64,000 bases of DNA from Alphaproteobacteria bacterium LSUCC0719 (GTDB lineage: Bacteria > Pseudomonadota > Alphaproteobacteria > Puniceispirillales > Puniceispirillaceae), in NCBI GenBank assembly GCA_040839025.1, contig JBFPJN010000005.1:1-64000 (forward strand). Direction: 5' to 3'. The notes below the pieces were generated by a model. It ran no database searches and was not told the DNA's origin. It saw only the letters and a list, made by a program, of their open reading frames with translations. A program made the position numbers and the translations under genes. Of this stretch, positions 35,769-44,363 are shown piece after piece. Each line of letters starts with the position of its first letter. Within the stretch, counting starts at the first letter, position 1.

Positions 35769-36596
35769 ATGAACACAAATCTGTCACAGGGCACCGGTCC
35801 CGGGCTGCCATCCTATACAACGCTGCTTGCCGAACGCGCGGCGCCGGGGGTGCTGCTGGTGACCCTGAACAGGCCCGATGTCGCCAACGCCTTCAACACC
35901 GCAATGGCCGAGGAGCTGACCGCACTCTTCGAGGCGCTCAACCTTGATTCCGGTGACGTGCGGGTTGTGGTGCTGACAGGTGCCGGCGACAGGGCTTTCT
36001 GTGCCGGTGGGGATCTGAAGGAACGCCACGGCATGAGTGATGCCGCCTGGTTTGCCCAGCACCGGATCTATGAACGTATGGCGCGGGCGATCATCGGCAT
36101 GCCGCTGCCATTGATTGCGGCGGTCAATGGTGCCGCCTATGGCGGCGGGTGCGAGCTGGCCTCGGCATGCGATTTCATTTACGCGGCCGACGGTGCCCGT
36201 TTTGCCCAGACAGAGGTGCGTCTCGGCATCATTCCCGGTGCCGGCGGGACCCAGCTGCTTGGCCGCGCGGTCGGCGAACGCCGGGCCAAGGAGCTGATCA
36301 TGTCAGGTACAGCATTTTCGGCGGACGAGGCAGCCGAATGGGGACTCGTCAACAAGGTGGTGCCGGCTGACGACCTGTTGTCGGTCGTGCTGGAAGTGGC
36401 CACCGTGATTGCCGGCAACGCGCCGGTGGCGGTCGGGCAGGCGAAACAGGCCATCCGCACAGGAATGGATATGGGGCTTGCCGCCGGGCTGGCCTTTGAA
36501 ATCGAGGCCTATAACCGCACCGTGACCACCGCCGACCGGCGCGAGGGTGTCGCCGCTTTCAACGAGAAGCGCGAACCTGATTTCAAGGGCAGTTAG
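35769..36596 (+). CDS. Enoyl-CoA hydratase/isomerase family protein
   Basis: A 275-residue crotonase-fold enzyme that adds water to an enoyl-CoA or a related thioester. The oxyanion-hole segments are RAFCAGGDLKE near residue 80 and AAYGGGCELASACD near residue 122. The catalytic glutamates appear as the Glu of GGGCELA and the Glu of TEVRLGIIPGAGGTQLL. Start is ATG 35769 after the purine-rich repeat; an upstream in-frame start at 35685 would translate the repeats. The gene end overlaps that of the convergent DMT transporter by four bases. Confidence 0.92.
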   Translation: MNTNLSQGTGPGLPSYTTLLAERAAPGVLLVTLNRPDVANAFNTAMAEELTALFEALNLDSGDVRVVVLTGAGDRAFCAGGDLKERHGMSDAAWFAQHRIYERMARAIIGMPLPLIAAVNGAAYGGGCELASACDFIYAADGARFAQTEVRLGIIPGAGGTQLLGRAVGERRAKELIMSGTAFSADEAAEWGLVNKVVPADDLLSVVLEVATVIAGNAPVAVGQAKQAIRTGMDMGLAAGLAFEIEAYNRTVTTADRREGVAAFNEKREPDFKGS

Positions 36597-37516
36597 GATG
36601 CCTCGACAATTTCGTCTTTATCATCGCGGCGTCGCGGGGTGACAAGCGCCAGACCAAGCATCATCATGACCACCGACCCCCAGACCCAGGGCGAATGCGT
36701 TTCCCCGAACAGCACGATCCCCCAGATGACCCCGGCAAGTGTCACGACATAGCCTGTCTGGCTGGCAAATACCGACCCGGCAAGCCCGATCACCATGATG
36801 AAGGTGGTGTAGGCGACAACATTGATCAGGCCAAGCCCGATCACGGCCCATTCCACGGTGCCGAACGGAAAGGTCGGCAGGAACATCTGGTCGGTCAGCA
36901 GGGCCACCGGCAGCATGATCATGGCGGCGAACAGGTTCATCCCGCAGGCGGTTCTGACCGGCCCGATATCCTGAAGCGATGGCCGTGCCAGATAGATGTT
37001 TTCCAGCGCGTAGCAGACCGCGCTGACACAGGCCAGCAGGACCCACGGCATCGCGGCACGGTCCGGAAGGCTGCTTTCCGGTGCCACCAGCATGATAATG
37101 GCGACCGCCCCGCAGACAACGCCGGTCGCGCGGATGGCGGACAATGTCTCTGACCCGATGGCCATTGCCACCGCATAGGTGATGATCGGGATCAGGGTGA
37201 CGGTGATCGACAGCACGCCGGCCTGGACATAGGGGGCGGCGAAATAGAACAGGCTGTTTGGCACCGAGGCACCAAGCAACGCAACAATCAGATAGATCCC
37301 GAAATGCCGACGGCTCAACGGCAATGGCCGCCGTCGTGCCAGTGTGAAGACCAGCAGCAACCCGCCACAGACAATCGACTGCCAGAAGGTGATGCCAAAG
37401 GGCGTGCCCCCGGCGGCGACAACGATGCGCGCCAGCGAGAAGGACAGGCCCCAGGCGGCCCCCATCACCAGCAGCGCCAGCCACGGCAGCAGTTTTGTCA
37501 GTCCGGGACTCTGCAT
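36593..37516 (-). CDS. DMT superfamily transporter (EamA family, second)
   Basis: A 307-residue exporter-type membrane protein with about ten spans in two EamA repeats, starting near residue 12 (LALLVMGAAWGLSFSLARI). It is only distantly similar to the DMT protein at 29414. Start is ATG 37516, which follows AAGGTGA; the frame extends upstream to 37573 without a better signal. It is a single leftward gene between two rightward ones. Substrate unknown. Confidence 0.9.
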   Translation of the reverse strand: MQSPGLTKLLPWLALLVMGAAWGLSFSLARIVVAAGGTPFGITFWQSIVCGGLLLVFTLARRRPLPLSRRHFGIYLIVALLGASVPNSLFYFAAPYVQAGVLSITVTLIPIITYAVAMAIGSETLSAIRATGVVCGAVAIIMLVAPESSLPDRAAMPWVLLACVSAVCYALENIYLARPSLQDIGPVRTACGMNLFAAMIMLPVALLTDQMFLPTFPFGTVEWAVIGLGLINVVAYTTFIMVIGLAGSVFASQTGYVVTLAGVIWGIVLFGETHSPWVWGSVVMMMLGLALVTPRRRDDKDEIVEAS

Positions 37517-37760
37517 GACATTCACCTTCGGCCCCTTACTGCGACCATTATATATATGCGACCCGTCCGGCAAGGGCAGGTTCGTCTCCCCGGAATATGC
37601 CGTGACCTTGCGCCGGTGACCGGCATGACGTCAAGCGGGCGGATGTGTGGGCCATGCCTTTGTGTCGTCACGGGCCTTGGTGTGACGGGGCCTTGGTATC
37701 ACGGAAATGTGAAGCCTGGTCCGGAATAATTTTACCGGACACGAACGACTCTTGTCCGTT

Positions 37761-40535
37761 ATGGACAGGAAATCACATCAGAGCCGTGCAACTGGCACGC
37801 AGCGTCGGACAGGGTTGGCGATGGCGATCCTGCCGGCGGTCATGGCAATCACCCTTACCGCCTGCGGTGGCGGGGGAGGTGGTGGCGCGGAAACAAGTGG
37901 CGCACAGCTCCAGCAATACAAGCAGGGGCCGCAAATCCCCTCATATGCTGTTGGTCTTGTAAATGCGGATTCATCGGGAGGATCGGGTGGTTTCAAGGGA
38001 CAGGGTGTCACAGTCGCAATTATTGATGGCGAGTTCGATGTGGATCACCCGGATATCTCACAAGCGTTTCGACGTGACGCGAACGGCCATGTGATCGGCC
38101 ACAACGTCAGAGATGGTCACGGTGACGTTAGGCCTGTCAAAGAGCGGATTGCCAAACCTCGCAAAGACATCACCGAATCTTATTCCCTTGAAGACAAGCG
38201 AAATTTGGAGCGGGATTACGAGGTGGATTTTTCGCGCGATATTTCCCACGCGACACATGTGACCGGGATCATTGCGGCAAGAAACAACGATTTTGGAACA
38301 GTGGGAATCGCGCCGGAAGCAACGGTGCTGCCAATCGTATTATTTCGTGATTACTATGTGCCGAGAAAATATCAGGCTTGGGGTTCATCAGACCCAAGGC
38401 TCCCAGGCTGGGCTGCCAGCAATCGCCGCGTTGCCGAAGCCGTCACGAAGGCGCAGAACGGCAATGCCTTCGTGATCAACAACAGCTGGAGTCGGAACCG
38501 CGCTCCCAAACAAGTCACATTCTTCAACAGCCAGCGTAGATATCTGCTTCCAAATTATTTTTTGCGTGATGATCCGTATAGCCATGCTGACGTTTTTCAC
38601 GCCAATTCACGTCAGGCTTGGGAAGCGGCGGCAGGGTCGGACAAAGTGATTGTGTTCTCGGCTGGCAACAACGGTTGGAACAGCGAGACAGGACAGGTTC
38701 CGATCTACAACAAGGCAATCGATTTCGACAATAAGGCTGCGAACAACCCCATTGCTTACCGGAAAACCAAGGGCCTCTTTGTGCGGGACAAATTGGGACA
38801 AGATGAAGAGATACCTGAGAATATTCCTTCACTTGAGAGCAGCTATTTTCTGACAAGCAGCGTCCTCCGCGGACGATGGTTATCGGTGGTGAATGTGACA
38901 AAGCAGAAGGTAATTGCAAAATGGAGCAATGGTTGCGGGATCGCCAAGGATTATTGCCTTGCGGCGCCGGGAACAGATGTGAACTCGACCTTTGCACGGG
39001 GAGAGCTGGAAGATGACGGCGATGAAACCGGTCTGAATGTCGATGGCGATGTCGATAACAAGGCGCGGGATGGCTACGGGACGTTTTCCGGCACATCCAT
39101 GGCTGCGCCGATCGTGTCAGGCGCGCTCGCGGTTCTGAAGTCGAAGGATCCGCAACTTACCGCCCGCAAGGCGGTGAAAGCGTTGCTGTGCACGGCCACG
39201 GAACTCAGGGAAAGAGGTCGCTCCGGCAATGTTAAACCGACCAGTGATGCGGCCATCGCCGCCTGTGTTTCGACTGAGGATACGGGTGCGGGCCTGACCT
39301 ACACCAACGGCTGGACGCCAAGCGAGGTCTATGGTCATGGTCTTGTCAATCTGGCGCGGGCGCTGCAGCCCATCGGCCCGACCCGTGCCGCCTCGGCCGA
39401 CACGCTCGGCATCGCCCCGACGGCCGATACGCGGGTCGCCTTTTCCGCCGCCTTCGGCGATTCCGCGCCTTCGGCGGAGCATCATTTTGGTGCTTTTGAT
39501 TCGCTGGGGCGGGTCTATCGTTTCCGCGCGCCGCTTCTGGACCGGGTGATGCCGGGGCCGCGTCTGGCTGGCATGCTGGCCGCCGCCACACCGCCGGATG
39601 TGATGACGCTTGATCGGTCCGGCGAGGTGACGACGCGTCTCCGCCGCTCGCATTCAGCCGACAGCGAGATCGGCGACGGCCAGAAGATCAGCTTTCAGTC
39701 GGCGCGGCACCGCACCGACCTGTCCTTCATCTCGGCACGCCGGGGCAGCGCCCTGTCGCCGGCTGCACTGTTGCGGCGGGATCGCGCGCCACGTGTCTGG
39801 GACGGGCTGGGCCCGCAGGTGCGCGATGTGATTGCCAGCCGGTCGGACTGGCGGCTGACCGACGGTCTGCGGGCTGGAATCTTCTTCGCCCGTGCGAAAA
39901 TTCAGGCCGCGACCCGCCGCGGCGGGGCCTACAGCATCCGCGACTACGGCCTGTCGGGCCGTATCGGTGGTGAAGGCGACAGCATCGAGGCGCGGTTCGG
40001 CAGGTTCAGCGAAAGCGGGCGCTTCCTCGGCAGCAAGCCGGAGGGTGGATATGCGCTGGCACGGTCGACGGAATCGACCTATCTGCATCTTGCAGCGTCG
40101 CGTCGCCTGACAACGCGGCTGTCCATCGGCGCCGATGTTGCGCGGCTGCGGTCCAGAGTGGATTTTCGGCATGACGCCTTTGTACGTGACACGGTGCTGC
40201 GCGCCGGGTCGTCGAGCGTCCATCTCGCGCTTCGCGATGCCGCGGTGGCTGGTGACAGGCTGGTGTTGCAGCATGGCAGACCGCTGGCGGTCACCGGCGG
40301 GGCGATACACCAGACTTCGGTGACAGGCTATGACGCCGCCGGTGCCTACAGGGTGACCGGTCGCGATCTGGACCTTGCGGCACGTGACCGGCACCGCATG
40401 ACACAGCTGGTCTATCAGCGGCCGCTCGGCGGGCGTCTTTCGGGGTTTGCGGCGGCGGCGCATCACCGGAACTGGAGCCACCGGCGCGGGCTGTCCAACA
40501 ATCTGGTCATGCTCGGCCTCAGCCTTCGTCATTAG
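37761..40535 (+). CDS. Lipoprotein S8 (subtilase) serine protease with barrel-like C-terminus
   Basis: A 924-residue surface protease. Residues 1-34 are a lipoprotein signal ending LTA before Cys35, followed by seven glycines. The subtilase domain has the catalytic Asp89 (VAIIDGEFD), His163 in a variant motif HATHVTG (usually HGTHVAG) and Ser446 in GTSMAAP. About 380 residues follow that resemble alternating beta strands, ending NNLVMLGLSLRH, like the last strand of an outer-membrane barrel except for the terminal His. It may be an autotransporter-type protease. ATG 37761 has no clear ribosome-binding site; ATG 37821 is less suited to the signal sequence. Confidence 0.85.
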   Translation: MDRKSHQSRATGTQRRTGLAMAILPAVMAITLTACGGGGGGGAETSGAQLQQYKQGPQIPSYAVGLVNADSSGGSGGFKGQGVTVAIIDGEFDVDHPDISQAFRRDANGHVIGHNVRDGHGDVRPVKERIAKPRKDITESYSLEDKRNLERDYEVDFSRDISHATHVTGIIAARNNDFGTVGIAPEATVLPIVLFRDYYVPRKYQAWGSSDPRLPGWAASNRRVAEAVTKAQNGNAFVINNSWSRNRAPKQVTFFNSQRRYLLPNYFLRDDPYSHADVFHANSRQAWEAAAGSDKVIVFSAGNNGWNSETGQVPIYNKAIDFDNKAANNPIAYRKTKGLFVRDKLGQDEEIPENIPSLESSYFLTSSVLRGRWLSVVNVTKQKVIAKWSNGCGIAKDYCLAAPGTDVNSTFARGELEDDGDETGLNVDGDVDNKARDGYGTFSGTSMAAPIVSGALAVLKSKDPQLTARKAVKALLCTATELRERGRSGNVKPTSDAAIAACVSTEDTGAGLTYTNGWTPSEVYGHGLVNLARALQPIGPTRAASADTLGIAPTADTRVAFSAAFGDSAPSAEHHFGAFDSLGRVYRFRAPLLDRVMPGPRLAGMLAAATPPDVMTLDRSGEVTTRLRRSHSADSEIGDGQKISFQSARHRTDLSFISARRGSALSPAALLRRDRAPRVWDGLGPQVRDVIASRSDWRLTDGLRAGIFFARAKIQAATRRGGAYSIRDYGLSGRIGGEGDSIEARFGRFSESGRFLGSKPEGGYALARSTESTYLHLAASRRLTTRLSIGADVARLRSRVDFRHDAFVRDTVLRAGSSSVHLALRDAAVAGDRLVLQHGRPLAVTGGAIHQTSVTGYDAAGAYRVTGRDLDLAARDRHRMTQLVYQRPLGGRLSGFAAAAHHRNWSHRRGLSNNLVMLGLSLRH

Positions 40536-40614
40536 GAGGCGTGCCGAAATGACGGCTTTGCTGTGACGGTGAAAAGCGGTATCAGAACCGCAATTGCCAT
40601 TGTGGATGCCGCCA

Positions 40615-41061
40615 ATGCCCGTCGAACCAGACCGCGCCGATTCCAGATCGGTCGATATCCCTTTCATGACCGCGATCCGGCGTGGCCTTGCGCGGCGCTG
40701 TCCGCACTGTGGCAAGGGTGCCACCTTGACAGGCTATCTGACACGGGTGCCAGCCTGCACCGAATGCGGCACCGATTTTTCCGAAATCCGTGCTGATGAC
40801 GGGCCGGCATGGGCAACGCTGATTGTCGTCGGGCATGTGCTGGCCCCGTTGATGGTGATGCTTGGCCGCGATGACAGCATACCGGTCTGGGCGGCCATTG
40901 CACTGCTGTCGGCGGCAATGCTTGCCGGCGTTGCCTGGACATTGCCGCGCGCAAAAGGATTGTTCATTGCCCTGATCTGGCGTACGGGCGCGACCGGCGA
41001 GGACAGTTTCGCGCATCCGGCCACGTTGGACGATGAAGCGGACAAGACACCCCGCGGCTGA
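40615..41061 (+). CDS. DUF983 family membrane protein
   Basis: About 148 residues. The N-terminal part carries two CxxC pairs (RRCPHCGKG and PACTECGTDF), which are typical of DUF983 and probably bind zinc, followed by two hydrophobic segments (about residues 70-92 and 95-115). The family function is not established; it is widespread in Alphaproteobacteria. The start is uncertain among 40606, 40615 and 40666; all keep the cysteine pairs. Confidence 0.8.
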   Translation: MPVEPDRADSRSVDIPFMTAIRRGLARRCPHCGKGATLTGYLTRVPACTECGTDFSEIRADDGPAWATLIVVGHVLAPLMVMLGRDDSIPVWAAIALLSAAMLAGVAWTLPRAKGLFIALIWRTGATGEDSFAHPATLDDEADKTPRG

Positions 41062-41113
41062 GCGCCGTCGCATGTGTCCGCTTTGCAGATCCCTTCCTGC
41101 TGAAAAGCTGGAA

Positions 41114-41138
41114 ATGAAAAAATGTTTGATTTTTTCAT
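41114..41138. promoter_or_regulatory. Perfect 25-bp inverted repeat ATGAAAAAAT-N5-ATTTTTTCAT
   Basis: Ten-base perfect arms with spacer GTTTG lie 36 bp before the start of the XRE-cupin regulator. It is a strong candidate for the regulator's own operator. Confidence 0.65.
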
Positions 41139-41174
41139 TCAATGCACGCAACGATTTCAGCGTGGGGATAAAGC

Positions 41175-41771
41175 ATGCTTGTTCAATTTGATAAAACGAC
41201 AGTCGGTCGCGCGCCGTTACGTTCGACCGGGTCTATAGGTGCCGATATCCGGGCGCTTCGCCGGTCGCGCAACTGGACGTTGAGCGACCTTGCCGCGCGG
41301 CTTGACCGGTCTGTCGGCTGGCTGTCACAGGTCGAGCGGGGGCAATCCGAACCGGCGTTGGTCGATATTCGCGGCGTGGCGGCGCTGTTCGATCTTCCTG
41401 TCAGTTTCTTCTTCAGCCAGAGCCCGGACACGCCCGAGGCGGCCTATGTGGTGCGGGCTGACAGCCGCCGGACAATGAGCGACGAGGGCAAGGGGCTGGT
41501 CGAAAGCCTGTTGTCCCCCGACCTTGGCGGTGCCTTTGAAATTGTACATTCGGTGTTTGCCGCCGGCGCGCGCTGCCCGGAGCCGTTCGTGCGACCGACC
41601 GAGGAAGCCGGCTATGTCATTGAGGGGTCGCTGACGCTGATCATCGATGGTGAAGCCATAAAACTTGAGAAGGGTGACAGTTTCCGCTTTGCCGGCGAGA
41701 CCGTGTCCTGGGTCAATGAGGGCGATGTGCCTGCGGTGTTGATCTGGGTGATCGCACCGCCGGTATATTGA
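41175..41771 (+). CDS. XRE family regulator with C-terminal cupin domain
   Basis: A 198-residue regulator. The helix-turn-helix (residues 15-70) reads IRALRRSRNWTLSDLAARL then SVGWLSQVERGQSEPA; the cupin ligand domain (residues 110-198) has GYVIEGSLTLIIDGE. Proteins of this layout control amine, polyamine and amino-acid catabolism. It precedes two dimethylglycine-dehydrogenase-like genes and an MttB homologue, which it likely regulates. A perfect inverted repeat lies just upstream. Confidence 0.9.
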   Translation: MLVQFDKTTVGRAPLRSTGSIGADIRALRRSRNWTLSDLAARLDRSVGWLSQVERGQSEPALVDIRGVAALFDLPVSFFFSQSPDTPEAAYVVRADSRRTMSDEGKGLVESLLSPDLGGAFEIVHSVFAAGARCPEPFVRPTEEAGYVIEGSLTLIIDGEAIKLEKGDSFRFAGETVSWVNEGDVPAVLIWVIAPPVY

Positions 41772-41825
41772 ATGGCGGTTTATTGGATGGCCAGTTTATT
41801 GAATGGATTGGATGAAATGGATGAT
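41766..41825. repeat. Degenerate TATTGAATGG tandem repeat after regulator gene
   Basis: TATTGAATGG, TATTGGATGG and TATTGAATGG occur at 41766, 41781 and 41797, followed by TTGGATGAAATGGATG. The first unit contains the regulator stop codon. Period is 15-16 bp. Confidence 0.65.
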
Positions 41826-41866
41826 GCGGGGTGCCAGACCGCCCCGTCAGCAAGAAAGCGAGACGC

Positions 41867-44359
41867 ATGATGGACGAGCTATCTGTGAATGAACAGGCAC
41901 ACAAGGCCACCGGCAAGCTGCCAAGCACCGCACGGGTGGTGGTGATTGGCGGCGGGGCGGTTGGTGCCTCGGTTCTCTATCATCTTGCCGAGCGCGGATG
42001 GAACGATGTCGTGCTGCTGGAGAAGAACGAGCTGACCTCGGGGTCGACCTGGCATGCCGCCGGCAATTGCCCGAATTATGTCGGGTCATGGACGATGATG
42101 AAAATCCAGTCCTATTCGACCAGCCTGTATCGAAAGCTTGGTGATCTTGTCGATTATCCGATGAATTATCATGTCACCGGTGCCATCCGTCTGGCGCATT
42201 CCCGCCAGCGCATGGAGGAGTTCCGCCATGTCGAGCGTATGGGTCGCCAGATGGGTGTCGAATTCCAGGAACTGTCGCCGTCTGAAATGAAGGACCTCTA
42301 TCCGTTTCTGGAGACGCATGATCTTCATGGCGGCCAGTGGGACCAGCTTGACGGCGATATCGACCCGGCGCAGCTGACCCAGGCACTTGCCAAGGGTGCC
42401 CGCGACAAGGGCGCGACGGTGATCAGGTTCTGTCCGGTCACGGGGGCACGGCGCGAGAATGATGAATGGGTGCTGACAACCCCGCAGGGCGAGATCCGCT
42501 GTGAATATGTGGTCAATGCCGCCGGCTATCGCGCCAACGAGGTTGGCCGGATGTTTGGCCGTGATGTGCCCTGCATTTCGCTGGCGCACCAGTATCTGGT
42601 GACCGAGGGCATATCCGAGCTTGCCGAGCGCGACACCAAACTGCCACTGCTTCGTGACCCGGACAGCTCATATTATCTTCGTCAGGAAAAGGACGGTCTT
42701 CTTCTCGGTCCCTACGAGAAGGGATGCCGCGCGCACTGGACCGATGCCTCCGACCCGATGCCCGAGGATTTCTCATTCCAGCTCTATTCCGACGATCTGG
42801 AACGGCTCGAATGGTATATCGAGGATGCCTGCGCCCGCGTGCCGCTTCTTGGCACCGCCGGGATCACCCGTGTAGTCAATGGTCCGATCCCCTATGCGCC
42901 GGACGGGTTGCCGCTGATCGGTCAGATGCCGGGCGTGCCGAATGCGTTCGAGGCCTGTGTCTTTACCTTCGGCATCGTTCAGGCCGGTGGGGCCGGCAAG
43001 CTGCTGTCCGATATCATCATCGAGGGTGAAGCCGAGACCGACAGCTGGGCAGTCGACCCGCGCCGGTTCACCGATCACGTTACGCATGACTATGCCAAGG
43101 CCAAGGCGATCGAGACATACAGCCATGAATATGCGATGCATTTCCCGCAGATTCAGTGGCCGGCCGGCCGCAAGGCAAAGACCTCTCCGCTCTATGACAC
43201 GCTGGCCGCTGCGGGTGCCGCCTTCGGATCCTATGGGGGCTGGGAGCGCGCCGACTGGTTCCCCCGCGACGGTGAAGAGGACCATATGGCGGACAGCTAT
43301 GACCGCCAGCACTGGTTTGACGCTGTTGGTGCCGAATGCCGCCATGTTGCCGAACATGTCGGGGTTTTGGAACTGACCGGCTTTTCACGATTTATGGTCA
43401 AGGGGCCCGGTGCGGCTGACTGGCTGCGTGGTCTTGTCACCGGCGGGTTGCCGAAGGTTGGCCGGATCGGGCTGGTCTATTTCGCATCGGAGAAAGGCAA
43501 GATCCTGACCGAGATGACAGCGACGCGCCTTGGCGAGGACGAATTCCTGATGATGACCGGTGCCGGTGCCTACTGGCATGACCGCGACCTGCTGAATTTC
43601 CAGCTGCCTGCAGATGGGTCGATCAGCATCAGCGATGTTACCGCGCAGATGGCGACGCTTCTGGTGACCGGGCCAAAGGCACCGGTATTGATGGCCGACC
43701 TGACGGGCGAGGCGACGGGCCATGATGATTTCCCGTGGCTGACATACCGGCGGGTGACCATTGCCGGCATCGGGGTGACGGCCATTCGGGTATCCTTTGC
43801 CGGCGAGGCCGGTTGGGAACTGCATTGCGACATGGCCGATATCAAGCCGCTCTATGACGCTGTATGGGGTGCCGGCGCCGCGCATGAAATCGGCAATTTC
43901 GGCATGCTGGCGCTTGATTCCATGCGGCTTGAAAAGGGGTATCGGTCCTGGAAGTCGGACCTGACATCGGACTACACGATGTTCGAGAGCGGTCTTGGCC
44001 GCTGGGTCAATCTCGGCAAGGACAGTTTTGTTGGCAAGGCCGCCCTTCAGGCCCAGCATCAGGCTGGCGCAAAACAGGGCTTTGTCACCCTGACGCTGGA
44101 GGACCCCGGTGATGGCGAACCGTTTGGCGAGGCGGTCTATCTCAGTACCGTGCTGATCGACGGCAATGCCGCCGGCCTTGTCGTGTCAGCCGGTTATGGA
44201 CATCGTGTCGGCAAATCCATCGCGATGGCGGTGGTTGACTCCGCCATGCTGGCTGCCGGTGGTGCGATCAGCGTCGATGTTCTTGGGCGCGAGCGAAAGG
44301 CGATGCTTGTCAAAGGCGATGTTCTTTATGATCCCGACAATTCACGGATGAAGGTGTAG
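41867..44359 (+). CDS. FAD-GcvT fusion dehydrogenase, dimethylglycine/sarcosine dehydrogenase-like (2)
   Basis: About 830 residues. The FAD domain begins VVVIGGGAVGASVLYHLAERGW near residue 25, with SGSTWHAAGNCPNYVG carrying the likely flavin-linking His. The C-terminal GcvT-like domain starts near residue 470 and includes LTGFSRFMVKGPGAADWL and AGEAGWELHCDM. It is related to the proteins at 33229 and 44364 but diverged throughout. The next gene, another member, starts 4 bp after the stop, so the two may form a complex or act in series. The start may instead be ATG 41870 or GTG 41831. Confidence 0.9.
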   Translation: MMDELSVNEQAHKATGKLPSTARVVVIGGGAVGASVLYHLAERGWNDVVLLEKNELTSGSTWHAAGNCPNYVGSWTMMKIQSYSTSLYRKLGDLVDYPMNYHVTGAIRLAHSRQRMEEFRHVERMGRQMGVEFQELSPSEMKDLYPFLETHDLHGGQWDQLDGDIDPAQLTQALAKGARDKGATVIRFCPVTGARRENDEWVLTTPQGEIRCEYVVNAAGYRANEVGRMFGRDVPCISLAHQYLVTEGISELAERDTKLPLLRDPDSSYYLRQEKDGLLLGPYEKGCRAHWTDASDPMPEDFSFQLYSDDLERLEWYIEDACARVPLLGTAGITRVVNGPIPYAPDGLPLIGQMPGVPNAFEACVFTFGIVQAGGAGKLLSDIIIEGEAETDSWAVDPRRFTDHVTHDYAKAKAIETYSHEYAMHFPQIQWPAGRKAKTSPLYDTLAAAGAAFGSYGGWERADWFPRDGEEDHMADSYDRQHWFDAVGAECRHVAEHVGVLELTGFSRFMVKGPGAADWLRGLVTGGLPKVGRIGLVYFASEKGKILTEMTATRLGEDEFLMMTGAGAYWHDRDLLNFQLPADGSISISDVTAQMATLLVTGPKAPVLMADLTGEATGHDDFPWLTYRRVTIAGIGVTAIRVSFAGEAGWELHCDMADIKPLYDAVWGAGAAHEIGNFGMLALDSMRLEKGYRSWKSDLTSDYTMFESGLGRWVNLGKDSFVGKAALQAQHQAGAKQGFVTLTLEDPGDGEPFGEAVYLSTVLIDGNAAGLVVSAGYGHRVGKSIAMAVVDSAMLAAGGAISVDVLGRERKAMLVKGDVLYDPDNSRMKV

Positions 44360-44363
44360 ATTC

